Shown here piece after piece: positions 41,791-50,129 of a DNA stretch of 64,000 nucleotides. The DNA is from Streptomyces sp. A3M-1-3 (lineage in GTDB: Bacteria; Actinomycetota; Actinomycetes; Streptomycetales; Streptomycetaceae). Within the stretch, counting starts at the first letter, position 1; each line of letters begins with the position of its first letter. Below the pieces are notes generated by a model, which did not search any database, was not told the origin of the DNA, and was given only the letters and a program-made list of their open reading frames with translations. Position numbers and translations under genes: made by a program. The stretch lies in assembly GCF_024213665.1 (NCBI RefSeq), contig NZ_JANAVP010000004.1, positions 246,741-310,740 of the forward strand, in the 5' to 3' direction.

Positions 41791-41813
41791 ATACCCCTAC
41801 CCCATATGGGTAT
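41791..41813. promoter_or_regulatory. CsoR-like box at the 3' end of the TenA-fold gene
   Basis: ATACCCCTACCCCATATGGGTAT with ATACCC/GGGTAT ends. It overlaps the last codons and stop of the leftward gene and has no gene start nearby, so it may be a roadblock, an antisense promoter site, or a leftover. Confidence 0.4.
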
Positions 41814-42504
41814 TCACGCCGACGTCCTTCGCGAGGGTGTTCCAGAATTCGGCCTCGTACACGTGCACCATCCGCGCGGTCCGTATGGCGTCGACCGGAT
41901 CGTCACCGCCGGAGAGGCCCGCCTCCAGCGTGGCCTTCGCCTGGTCCAGGAGATCCTGGGGCGTCTCGGCGAAGAAGCGGAAGTGCCCGAGCGCCTCCTC
42001 GCCGAACCCGTACCGGGACGCAAGCGCCTCGGCCGCGCGGGCGTACTGGGCCCCCGAATCCGGCACGTTCGCGAGCAGCGCGAGGGCGATGTCGCTGCAC
42101 GTACCGAACAGCGCGGTCTGCGTCAGATAGGCCGGGTACGCCTGCGCGAGCGGCCTCGGCTCGTACGCAGCCAACTTCCGTTCGTCCAGCCCCAGTCCGG
42201 CGGCGAAGCCCAGGAGCAGCCGCAGCGCTTCGCCCTCCCCCGCGGCCATGGCGAGGAACAGGTCACCGGCCGGAGCGGACGGGAAGCGGGCGGCGGCCAG
42301 GGCGAAGCTGCGCCGGTCGCTGCGGACGAGCCGGTACAGTTCGCCTGCCAGCCAGCCGAGTTGCTCCCTGGACACCTGACCGGCTTCGAGCAGGTCGAGG
42401 AACCGGTTGGGCGCCGAGTGCTCCTGGATCTGCTGCTGCACGGACTTGATAAGGGTGGTGACGTCACGGTCCATCGGACGCTCCTGGTCGTCGGTCGGGT
42501 TCAT
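41797..42504 (-). CDS. TenA/PqqC-fold (heme-oxygenase-like) protein
   Basis: 235 residues from ATG 42504, which overlaps the preceding stop (ATGA); ATG 42474 with a GGAG seven bases upstream is an alternative. All-helical with 'GWLAGELYRLVRSDRRSFALAAARFP', 'GEALRLLLGFAAGLGL' and 'MVHVYEAEFWNTLA'. The fold class includes TenA, PqqC and diiron N-oxygenases or desaturases. Whether it binds metal cannot be judged by eye. Last gene of the operon. Confidence 0.65.
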   Translation of the reverse strand: MNPTDDQERPMDRDVTTLIKSVQQQIQEHSAPNRFLDLLEAGQVSREQLGWLAGELYRLVRSDRRSFALAAARFPSAPAGDLFLAMAAGEGEALRLLLGFAAGLGLDERKLAAYEPRPLAQAYPAYLTQTALFGTCSDIALALLANVPDSGAQYARAAEALASRYGFGEEALGHFRFFAETPQDLLDQAKATLEAGLSGGDDPVDAIRTARMVHVYEAEFWNTLAKDVGVNTHMG

Positions 42505-44327
42505 CGGTTCGCCGTGTCCGCCCGGACGGTGCGGCGCAGGTTCGGGCCGGCCGCGGGTCCCGGCTTGGGTTCGGCGATCCAGGGGCCGTCGACGGAGGCG
42601 TCGACGACCCCCTCCTCCAGCCATGCGTAGTGGTCGTCGAGCACCTGGCGGGCGACCACCCGGTCGCGGGCGTCGGTGTTGTCCGCGAGGCGCTCGAACA
42701 GCTCGGCGACCCGGCGCCGGGCCTGTGCGCAGAAGGCGTCGGCGAGCCTGGCCGGGGCGTCGCCGTGCCCGGTCAGCGCCTCGGCGTACGCACAGCTCGC
42801 ACTCATCGCGTACAGCTCGGAACCGATGTCGACGATCCTGCCCAAGTACCGCTGGCAGTCGCCGAGTTCGGCGTCCGTCCGGTCCGCGGCCCGGGCGAGC
42901 AGCCCGGCCAGCCTGCGCGCCGCCCGGTCGGCGAAGCGCAGATGTCCGGCCAGCGACTCCTCGTCGTCGGCCGCGGCCGCCGGCTGATCCATGCCGTCCT
43001 CGGCCTGCACCGGCCGGTCCGCCGAGCGGTGCTGCTCAATCACGTCCTGGGCGAGGAACGTCCGCAGTACCTCGCTCGACCCGTCGAAGATCCGGCCGAT
43101 CCGCAGGTCCCGCAGGAGCTGTTCGGCCGGTACACCGCGCTCTCCCCGCGCGGCCGCCGACTCGGCCGTCTCGTATCCCCGGCCGCCGCGCAGCTGCACG
43201 AGTTCGTCCGCGACCAGCCATGCCTGCTCCGAAGCGAACAGCTTCGCCAGCTCGGCCTCCATGCCGGTGTCGTTCCCGCCCAGGTCCGCCCGGCGCCCGG
43301 AGACCTCGACCATCGCCTCCAGGGCGAACGCGGTCGCCGCGATGAACGACAGCTTGCCCGCGACCGCGTCGTGCTCGCCGATCGGCCGCCCCCACTGCAC
43401 CCGGGCACCGGCCCACTCCCGGGCGATCTTCAGACTCCACTTCGCCGCCGCGGCGCAGACCGCGGGCAGCGAGAGCCGCCCGGTGCCCTGCGCGGCAAGG
43501 GCGGCCTCCAGGCCCTTGCCCTCCCCGCCGATCCGGTTGCCGGCCGGAACCACGACCTCGTGCAGCCGGATGACGCCGTTCTCCAGGCCGCGCAGGCCGA
43601 GGAAGGAGCTGCGGTGTTCCACTGTCACGCCCGCGGCGTCGCCCTCGACCACGAACGCGGTCATCCCGCCGGGGCCGTGGTCCGACGCGGGGACGAGGGC
43701 CATCACCACCAGCAGATCGGCGATGACACCGTTGGTCGCCCACAGCTTCACACCATTGAGCGTGTACGTTCCCGAGGCCCGGTCGGCGACGGCGGTGGAG
43801 TGCATCCGGTACGGGTCGTTGCCGATGTCCGCTTCGGTGAGGGTGAACGCGGAGATCTCCCGCACACACCGCGGCAGGAACGCCCGCTTCTGCTCCTCCG
43901 TGCCGAACAGCATGACCGGCTGCGGCAGTCCGATGGCCTGGTGGGCCGCGAGCAGCTCACCCAGTGCCGAGTGGACCGTGTTGACGATCATCAGGGCCCG
44001 CAGGTAGCAGAGCCCGGACAGACCGAGTCCGCCGTACTCCCGGGGGATCTTGATGCAGAACGCCCCGATGTCCTTGAGGCCCTCGATCACCCGGTCGGGG
44101 ATGCGGTCCTCTCGTTCGATCAGGCCGCCGTCGGCCTCGTTCTCGCAGAACTCCCGTAGCCCGGCCAGGAATTGCTCCTCCGCCACCCCGAGACGCCGTG
44201 GATCGCCGGGGGGCAGGGTGAGGAGATCGGTGCGGAGCCGTCCGAGGAACAGCTCCGCACCGAAGCTCGGCAGGGCCGGGGCCGGGGCCGCCGCATCGTG
44301 AAGGGTTGCCGTGTCCGCCACTGTCAT
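42501..44327 (-). CDS. Acyl-CoA dehydrogenase family flavoprotein (608 aa)
   Basis: ACAD core motifs: 'FTLTEADIGNDP', 'LNGVKLWATNGVIADLLVVM', 'LRGGRGYETAES', 'RDLRIGRIFDGSSEVLRTFLA'. At 608 residues it is longer than the usual ~380-400, with a helical C-terminal extension (from ~430). ATG overlaps the methyltransferase stop. In a biosynthetic operon such flavoproteins oxidise C-C or C-N bonds; the exact substrate is unknown. Confidence 0.85.
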   Translation of the reverse strand: MTVADTATLHDAAAPAPALPSFGAELFLGRLRTDLLTLPPGDPRRLGVAEEQFLAGLREFCENEADGGLIEREDRIPDRVIEGLKDIGAFCIKIPREYGGLGLSGLCYLRALMIVNTVHSALGELLAAHQAIGLPQPVMLFGTEEQKRAFLPRCVREISAFTLTEADIGNDPYRMHSTAVADRASGTYTLNGVKLWATNGVIADLLVVMALVPASDHGPGGMTAFVVEGDAAGVTVEHRSSFLGLRGLENGVIRLHEVVVPAGNRIGGEGKGLEAALAAQGTGRLSLPAVCAAAAKWSLKIAREWAGARVQWGRPIGEHDAVAGKLSFIAATAFALEAMVEVSGRRADLGGNDTGMEAELAKLFASEQAWLVADELVQLRGGRGYETAESAAARGERGVPAEQLLRDLRIGRIFDGSSEVLRTFLAQDVIEQHRSADRPVQAEDGMDQPAAAADDEESLAGHLRFADRAARRLAGLLARAADRTDAELGDCQRYLGRIVDIGSELYAMSASCAYAEALTGHGDAPARLADAFCAQARRRVAELFERLADNTDARDRVVARQVLDDHYAWLEEGVVDASVDGPWIAEPKPGPAAGPNLRRTVRADTANR

Positions 44328-45379
44328 CAGGCCGATGCGGGAACGGCCTGGATGATGGAGAGCGGTCCGGCCGCACCGAGCTGCACGGACTGCACGGTGA
44401 AGCCCGTGTCCTCGAGCATCGCCCGGAACTCACTCTCGGTCCGCTCCCGGCCACCCGAGTTGACCAGCATGTTCAAGTCGGTGAAGAACGCGATCGGCTG
44501 GTCCGTGGAGGCGGTCTCGGGCAGCACGGACCCCACAATCAGCAGGGTGGCGGAGGCTGGTATCTGGGCCCGGCAGGAGCGCAGCAGGGCCCGGGCGTCC
44601 TCGTCGTTCCAGTCCTGGAAGACGCTCTTGATGATGTAGAGGTCGCCGTCGGTGGGGATGTCCTGGAAGAAGTCGCCCGCCCTCGCCTCGCAGCGGTCGG
44701 TGATACCCGCCTTCTCCAGGACGCCCGGTGCCTCGGCCACCCCGCTGGCGCTGTCGAACACGATCCCCTGCAGATGGGGCTGGGTGGGCAGGATCGCGGC
44801 CAGCAGGGTTCCGTCGCCGCCGCCGAGGTCCACCACCTTCTTGGCGCTCGAGAAGTCGTAACCGGCCGCGACCTGTGCGGCCGCGATCCGCGACTCCTCG
44901 CCCATGGCCACGTTGAACAGCGCGCTGACGGCCTCGTTGTTGGCCAGGTGCGAGTAGAAGTCCGTGCCGTGGAGCTTGTCGAACGCGCGCTCACCTGTGG
45001 TGACCGAGTGCCTCAGCTCCTGCCACGAGGTGACCAGGGCGGGGTGGCAGAACATCCGGGTGAAGGAGAGCAGCGAGTCCGGGGAGTCGGAGCGGAGCTG
45101 CGATCCGACGTCGGTCAGCGCGAAGCGGCCCGGCTCGGGTTCCGACGTGATCCCGACCGCCACCAGCACCCGCAGCAGGCGCCGCAGCGACGGCTCGTGC
45201 GTCCCGGACTCGGCCGCCAGCTCGTCGCTGCCGCGCACCCCGTCCTTGATCAGGTCGGCAAGGCCCAGGTCGGCTGCCACACCGATGGAGGCTGCGGCCA
45301 TGTAACCGCCGATCCCCTCGATCAGTGCCGCACGCAGGTTCATCTTCTCGGTCGGGTTGGTGGTGGCTGTGCTGGTCAT
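44327..45379 (-). CDS. SAM-dependent O-methyltransferase (winged-helix plus Rossmann)
   Basis: 350 residues from ATG 45379 (GGAGGA upstream). The N-terminal dimerisation/winged-helix region ('GLADLIKDGVRGSDELAAESG', 'LRRLLRVLVAVGI') precedes the SAM fold with motif I 'VVDLGGGDGTLLAAIL' and 'SVFQDWNDEDARALL', as in small-molecule plant/antibiotic-type O-methyltransferases. Coupled to the next gene by overlap. Confidence 0.88.
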   Translation of the reverse strand: MTSTATTNPTEKMNLRAALIEGIGGYMAAASIGVAADLGLADLIKDGVRGSDELAAESGTHEPSLRRLLRVLVAVGITSEPEPGRFALTDVGSQLRSDSPDSLLSFTRMFCHPALVTSWQELRHSVTTGERAFDKLHGTDFYSHLANNEAVSALFNVAMGEESRIAAAQVAAGYDFSSAKKVVDLGGGDGTLLAAILPTQPHLQGIVFDSASGVAEAPGVLEKAGITDRCEARAGDFFQDIPTDGDLYIIKSVFQDWNDEDARALLRSCRAQIPASATLLIVGSVLPETASTDQPIAFFTDLNMLVNSGGRERTESEFRAMLEDTGFTVQSVQLGAAGPLSIIQAVPASA

Positions 45380-45441
45380 CAGGCTCGTCCTCCATGGGGC
45401 GGTGGTCAAAGGAAGCGAATCGGATCGGAGTTCGTGCGGGA

Positions 45442-46215
45442 TCACGGGCGATCGGCGAGCCGGTGTCGCACCCAGACGTTGGGTTCGAGGTAGACGGCCT
45501 GATCGTGCTCGACGTTCGCCAGCACCGGAGTGAGCGCACCGGGCACCTCGACAGGCCCACTGGTGTCGAACGGCAGACTGGTCCAGGTACGCCACTGCGC
45601 CAGGCTGCCGGAGATCGTCATCGACACCGGGCAGACCTTGAGCACTTGGCCGCCGGCCCGCACATGCACCCGCAGCCAGGGGTCCTCGGGCAGCCCGTCC
45701 GGACGCCTGCGCGCGGCGTACTCGTCCATCGGGAGCCACGGTTCGGTGTGCTTGAGGCTGGGCCGCACGGGGGCCACCAGGTCGCTGTACCCCAAGTGCC
45801 GCCCGTGGTCGTTGAGCGCCCGCAGGGTCTGACCGGACAGGTTCTGCCCAAGGAGGCCGGGTGCCACGGCGATCTCCAGGGCGACCAGGGCGTTGAACTC
45901 GCGGCCGGCGTAGGTGTCGGCCATGCACTGGCGCAGCGCCTCGTCCCAGCCGTCGTCGGGCAGCCCGTCGGGGTCGCCGTCCCAGTGGATGGGCGCGCTG
46001 GCCGCACGGGCGACAACCTTGTCGTCGCCGTCGAGGACCACGAGTTGGTGCCGGGCGTGGCGTTCGAACACCCAGTGCACCAGGGTCGGGTCGGGTCGGA
46101 TGTACGCCGGCCAGGACGACTCCATCGTCAGCATGGCCGACTCCAGGTCGGGCCGTTCGGCGAGACTGGTGATGTGCAGATCTGCGCCGATGGTGCCAGT
46201 GCTGCCGGTGGGCAT
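45442..46215 (-). CDS. GNAT-like acyltransferase (257 aa)
   Basis: ATG 46215 follows GGAGGTCCGAC. An acetyl-CoA-type pattern is visible ('ALEIAVAPGLLGQNLSGQTLRAL', a variant of the Q/R-x2-G-x-G/A loop after the beta4 strand). The rest is strand-helix alternation with a C-terminal beta-rich extension. It follows the Aat homologue, so N-acylation of a peptide amine is plausible. Confidence 0.65.
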   Translation of the reverse strand: MPTGSTGTIGADLHITSLAERPDLESAMLTMESSWPAYIRPDPTLVHWVFERHARHQLVVLDGDDKVVARAASAPIHWDGDPDGLPDDGWDEALRQCMADTYAGREFNALVALEIAVAPGLLGQNLSGQTLRALNDHGRHLGYSDLVAPVRPSLKHTEPWLPMDEYAARRRPDGLPEDPWLRVHVRAGGQVLKVCPVSMTISGSLAQWRTWTSLPFDTSGPVEVPGALTPVLANVEHDQAVYLEPNVWVRHRLADRP

Positions 46216-46258
46216 GTCGGACCTCCAGAGGTGGTGTCGAGTCGTACGTCGTCGGGGG

Positions 46259-47041
46259 TCAGTCGGCCAGTCGGCGGGCGGGCAGCGGACCGGTGGGCAG
46301 CGGCGAACCGCCGAGCGGGGTGCCGAGCAGGTCGAGGTAGTGCGACCGGGGCACCGGGCGTGCCCCGAGCAACCTGACATGGTCGCCGTCGTGCTGGACG
46401 TCGATGGCGGCGCCGCCTGCCTCGGCGAAGCGCCGGGTGAGATCGGCGACCGCCACCTTGCCCGCCCCGCTGCGCAGGGTGAACTGCGAGTCGGCGCTGA
46501 AGACGGTACCGATGCGCACCCCGAAGGTGCCCCCGACGAGTTCGCCGCCGTCCCAGACCTCCACGCTGTGGGCGTATCCCAGCTCGTGCAGGCGACACAG
46601 GCTTGCGAGCAGTTCGTCGGTCAGCCAGCGCTCGGTGCGACCCGCCCGGCACTGGGCGGCCACCCGTTCGAAGCAGACGTCGACGGTGGTCGTCCAGTCC
46701 GTCCTGCTGCGCAGCTGTTGGCGCAGGCTGCGCTGGACACGGGCCTGGTCGACGAGGATGAGCGGCCGCGGGTCCGGTGAGCACCAGGCGACCGAGTAGG
46801 GCTCCCGGGAGCCGGGCAGGATCTTCACCCGCCCGGCCGCCACCTCGGACTCGTACGACATCTCATTGAGCAGTTGGTGTTCGACGGTGGCGGCGGGGAA
46901 AGGGTAGAGGCCCTGCCGGTAGGCGCCGAGCAGGCTCTGCGGGCGAAGGTCGTCACCGAACGCGACCGGACCGTCGGTGGGGGCCGCCGCCGGATCGAAG
47001 GATTCCCAGGCCGACTTGGGCCGGGTGAGGCTTGGCAGCAT
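46259..47041 (-). CDS. Leucyl/phenylalanyl-tRNA-protein transferase (Aat) homologue
   Basis: 260 residues with the Aat signature order: 'LGAYRQGLYPF', 'AWCSPDPRPLILVD', 'RSLRQQLRSR', 'RWLTDELLASLCRLHELGYAHSVEVWDGGELVGGTFGV' (in pieces) and 'IDVQHDGDHVRLLGA'. Canonical Aat adds Leu or Phe from tRNA to protein N-termini (N-end rule). Here the ESMF step is replaced by DSQF, and the gene is seven bases after the NRPS, not with clpS. It probably uses aminoacyl-tRNA to make a peptide bond in a small metabolite. Confidence 0.88.
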   Translation of the reverse strand: MLPSLTRPKSAWESFDPAAAPTDGPVAFGDDLRPQSLLGAYRQGLYPFPAATVEHQLLNEMSYESEVAAGRVKILPGSREPYSVAWCSPDPRPLILVDQARVQRSLRQQLRSRTDWTTTVDVCFERVAAQCRAGRTERWLTDELLASLCRLHELGYAHSVEVWDGGELVGGTFGVRIGTVFSADSQFTLRSGAGKVAVADLTRRFAEAGGAAIDVQHDGDHVRLLGARPVPRSHYLDLLGTPLGGSPLPTGPLPARRLAD

Positions 47042-47048
47042 GTCCGCC

Positions 47049-50000
47049 TCAGAGGAAGTCGATGTCGGTCAGGTACCGGATGTAGCGATCGAGCATCTCG
47101 GCGTCCACCGGCGGGATTTCAATGCCGCTGCCCTGCAGGGCGGCGTCCACGTTGTCCCGGGTGAAGACCGGGAAGGTGGTCTCCAGGTACATCTCCGCCA
47201 CGCTCATCGTGCCCGTGGAGCACCGGTCGATGAAGAGCGGGGCAAAGGGGGTCATGGGGTGCCCGGGCTGCTCCACCGCGGTCTCGACGACCCGGTCGAG
47301 CCACTCGTTCCAGGGCACGTCGCGGATGGTGTGGCCGTGTGCCCGCAGCCGTTCGGTGAGCACCGCGACATTGACCTTGCCGGGGTTCGTGAGGTGGTAG
47401 ACCTCACCCTTCGGCAGGCTGCGCGCGGCGATGTGCACCACGACCGACGCGAAACAGTCGACCGGCGTGTAGTCCAGGGGGAGTTCGGCGATGGGCGAGG
47501 TCCCGGTGTCGACGATGAACTTCTTCATCGCACACATCTCCGTCGCCGTGTTCCAGGCGCCGGTCGCGCGGTCGCCCGAGATGTCGGCGGCCCGGTAGAT
47601 CGCCACCGGAAGGCCTTCCTTCGCGGCGTTGCGCAGCAGCTCCTCCGCGACCCACTTGCTCTCCACATAGCCGACGGACAGATGGTCGGCGTGTGCGGCC
47701 GGAGTCTCCTCGGTGACGTGCCGGACCCCTGCCGTGCCGAATCCGGAGATCACCGCCATGGTGGAGGTGTAGTGAACGGGGGCGTTGCGGTAACGGGCGG
47801 CCATGCGGATGATCTCCCGCGTGCCCTCGACATTGGCCGGCCGCATATGTGAGTAGGGGTAGATGAAATTGACGAGCCCGCCGGGGTGGTGGATCACGTC
47901 GACGAGGCCGGCGAGCCGGTCGAACTCCGCTTCCGCAAGGCCGAGCTGCGGCTCGGCCAGATCACCCGGAACAGCGGAGATCCGCCCGGATTCGCGGTAC
48001 TCGGCGAGGTCGTCCTTGAAGTAGTGGACCGCGTTCGCCTGGATGCGCTCCATCGCATGACCGGCCCCGTCGGCCCGGACGAGACAGTGCACTGTGGCAT
48101 CGGTGGTGGCGAGGAGTTCACGCAGCAGATAGATGCCGAGGAACCCGGTGGCTCCGGTGAGGAAGATATGGGCCGGCTGCTGCCAGGAGGCCTGCTCGAC
48201 CGGCGTACGCCGGATGAGTACGTCGCCGAGGGCAGCCTCGGCAGCGAAGTCCACGCGCTTGGCGTCCTCGCTGGAGAGCGCCCCGGCCCTGGCCGACTCG
48301 ACCGCCTTGGCGAAGCCGCGGAGCGTCGAGTCCTCCAGCAACAGCCGGATCAGCGGGCGCACTTCGGTGATCAGGATGCCGAGTGACGTGCGGACCTTCG
48401 CGAGCAGTTGGGCGGCCAGGATCGAGCTGCCGCCGAGGTCGAAGAAGTTGTCGTACGGCTCGATGCTCTCGACGTCGAGGACCTGGCGCCAGAGCCTGGC
48501 CACGACGCGTTCAACCATGCCGGCGGCCTGCTCCGGTTCGCCCGTCGGGGCCGGAGACGCCGACGCCGGGACATGCTCCGGCGCGGGCAATACCGCCAGG
48601 TCGACCTTGCCGTTGGTCTTGACCGGCATCTCGGCGAGCCGGACGAACGCCGACGGGACCATGTAGGCGGGCAGCCGGCCGGCGGCGAAGGCCCGCAGGT
48701 CCGCCGTGCCGAGCGGGTCCGTCTCCCCCGGTGCCGCGGTGTAGTAGGCGGCGATCTGCAGTTCGCCACGGTGGGGGTACGGCTTCACCGCGACGTCGGC
48801 GATCAGATCGTGGGCGGCGAGTGCCGTCTCGATCTCGGCCGGCTCTACGCGGAATCCGCGCACCTTGATCTGCCGGTCGACACGCCCGGTTATCTCCAGG
48901 TTTCCATCGGGTGTCCAGCCGCCGAGGTCCCCGGTGCGGTACATCCGCGCACCGGTCCTCGCCGTGTCGGGGTCCGGCAGGAACCGCGCGTGGTCCGCCC
49001 CCTTGGAGAGGTAGCCGCGGGCGACGCCGCGGCCGGCTATGTATATCTCGCCGTGCCGTCCGGCCGGCACAGGCTGCATGTCCTCGTCCAGGACATGGAC
49101 GGTGGTGCCCGGCAGCGGCACACCGACCGGGGCCGCGCCCTGCTCCGGCAGCAGCTGCTCGGTGATCTCCATCGTGCAGGAGGTGATGGTCGTCTCGGTC
49201 AATCCGTACGCATTGACAAGGCGCGAGGCGGGCATCAGGCGCAGCGCGGTCCGGCAGTCCTCGGCGTGCACGGCGCTGCCGCCCACGATCGTCAGCCGGA
49301 CCGGAACCTCGGCCGGGGTGTGGGCGAGTTCGGACAGAAAGGCGCGCCAGTACGAAGGGGTCAGGTCCATCACGGTCACCCGGCGCACGGTCAGCTCGCC
49401 GGCCAGTTCACTCGGCGCCCAGACGCGGTCCGGGAGGACCAGCGTCGCCCCGTTCAGCAAGGCGACGAGGATCTGCTCGATGGCGGTGTCGAAGGTGATG
49501 GCCGCGAACTGCAGCACCCGGTCCGCCGGACCGACCCCGTACCGCTCGTTGATCTCTGCGCACAGATAGCCGAGGGAGGCGTGGTCGACTCGCACCCCCT
49601 TCGGGGCGCCGGTCGATCCCGACGTATAGATGAGGTAGGCGGAGTCCGACAGCTCGACTGCCGTCCGAGGGGGTCCGGCCGGGATCTCGGCGGACGGTCC
49701 GCTGTCCGCGGCGGGGTCGAGGACCGGGAGCGCTTGGGCCGGTGCGGCGGCGCCGGCCGGGCGGGTCCGCCCGGCGAAGCGGCGCCGACCTTCGGGACCG
49801 GTGACGACGGCCGCGCAGCCGGCCTCTTCGAGGAGCGTCAGGACGCGCTGGTCGGGCACGCCCGGCTCCACCGGCAGATAGGCGGCGCCCGCCTTCCACG
49901 TGGCGAGCAGCGACACGATCAGATCGATCGAGCGCTCCAGGTGGACCATGACCACCGCGTTCCGGCAGACCCCGTGCGCCTGCAGGCGGCGGGCCAACCG

Positions 50001-50129
50001 GTCAGCGCGCGCGTCCAGTTCGGCATAGCTGATCCGCCGATCGCCCTGCTCCACCGCAGTCGCATCCGGTTGCGCGGCGGCGCGGAGGGCGAAGTCCACG
50101 TGGATCAATGACTTTCCGTCGTTTCCCAT
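47049..50129 (-). CDS. Mono-modular NRPS: adenylation, carrier and thioester-reductase domains
   Basis: 1026 residues from ATG 50129 (GAGGGGAAGA upstream). A domain ~20-510: 'YTSGSTGAPKGV' near 170, 'NAYGLTETT', 'RVDRQIKVRGFRVEPAE', 'PVKTNGKVDL' near 503. Carrier 'FFDLGGSSILAAQLL' near 566. Reductase from ~653: 'IFLTGATGFLG', and YxxxK 'YVESK' near 820. No condensation domain, so the activated amino acid is released reductively as an aldehyde or alcohol. Hand-aligned specificity residues are about D-T-E-D-I-G-A-I-T-K, suggesting a basic substrate. Confidence 0.92.
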   Translation of the reverse strand: MGNDGKSLIHVDFALRAAAQPDATAVEQGDRRISYAELDARADRLARRLQAHGVCRNAVVMVHLERSIDLIVSLLATWKAGAAYLPVEPGVPDQRVLTLLEEAGCAAVVTGPEGRRRFAGRTRPAGAAAPAQALPVLDPAADSGPSAEIPAGPPRTAVELSDSAYLIYTSGSTGAPKGVRVDHASLGYLCAEINERYGVGPADRVLQFAAITFDTAIEQILVALLNGATLVLPDRVWAPSELAGELTVRRVTVMDLTPSYWRAFLSELAHTPAEVPVRLTIVGGSAVHAEDCRTALRLMPASRLVNAYGLTETTITSCTMEITEQLLPEQGAAPVGVPLPGTTVHVLDEDMQPVPAGRHGEIYIAGRGVARGYLSKGADHARFLPDPDTARTGARMYRTGDLGGWTPDGNLEITGRVDRQIKVRGFRVEPAEIETALAAHDLIADVAVKPYPHRGELQIAAYYTAAPGETDPLGTADLRAFAAGRLPAYMVPSAFVRLAEMPVKTNGKVDLAVLPAPEHVPASASPAPTGEPEQAAGMVERVVARLWRQVLDVESIEPYDNFFDLGGSSILAAQLLAKVRTSLGILITEVRPLIRLLLEDSTLRGFAKAVESARAGALSSEDAKRVDFAAEAALGDVLIRRTPVEQASWQQPAHIFLTGATGFLGIYLLRELLATTDATVHCLVRADGAGHAMERIQANAVHYFKDDLAEYRESGRISAVPGDLAEPQLGLAEAEFDRLAGLVDVIHHPGGLVNFIYPYSHMRPANVEGTREIIRMAARYRNAPVHYTSTMAVISGFGTAGVRHVTEETPAAHADHLSVGYVESKWVAEELLRNAAKEGLPVAIYRAADISGDRATGAWNTATEMCAMKKFIVDTGTSPIAELPLDYTPVDCFASVVVHIAARSLPKGEVYHLTNPGKVNVAVLTERLRAHGHTIRDVPWNEWLDRVVETAVEQPGHPMTPFAPLFIDRCSTGTMSVAEMYLETTFPVFTRDNVDAALQGSGIEIPPVDAEMLDRYIRYLTDIDFL

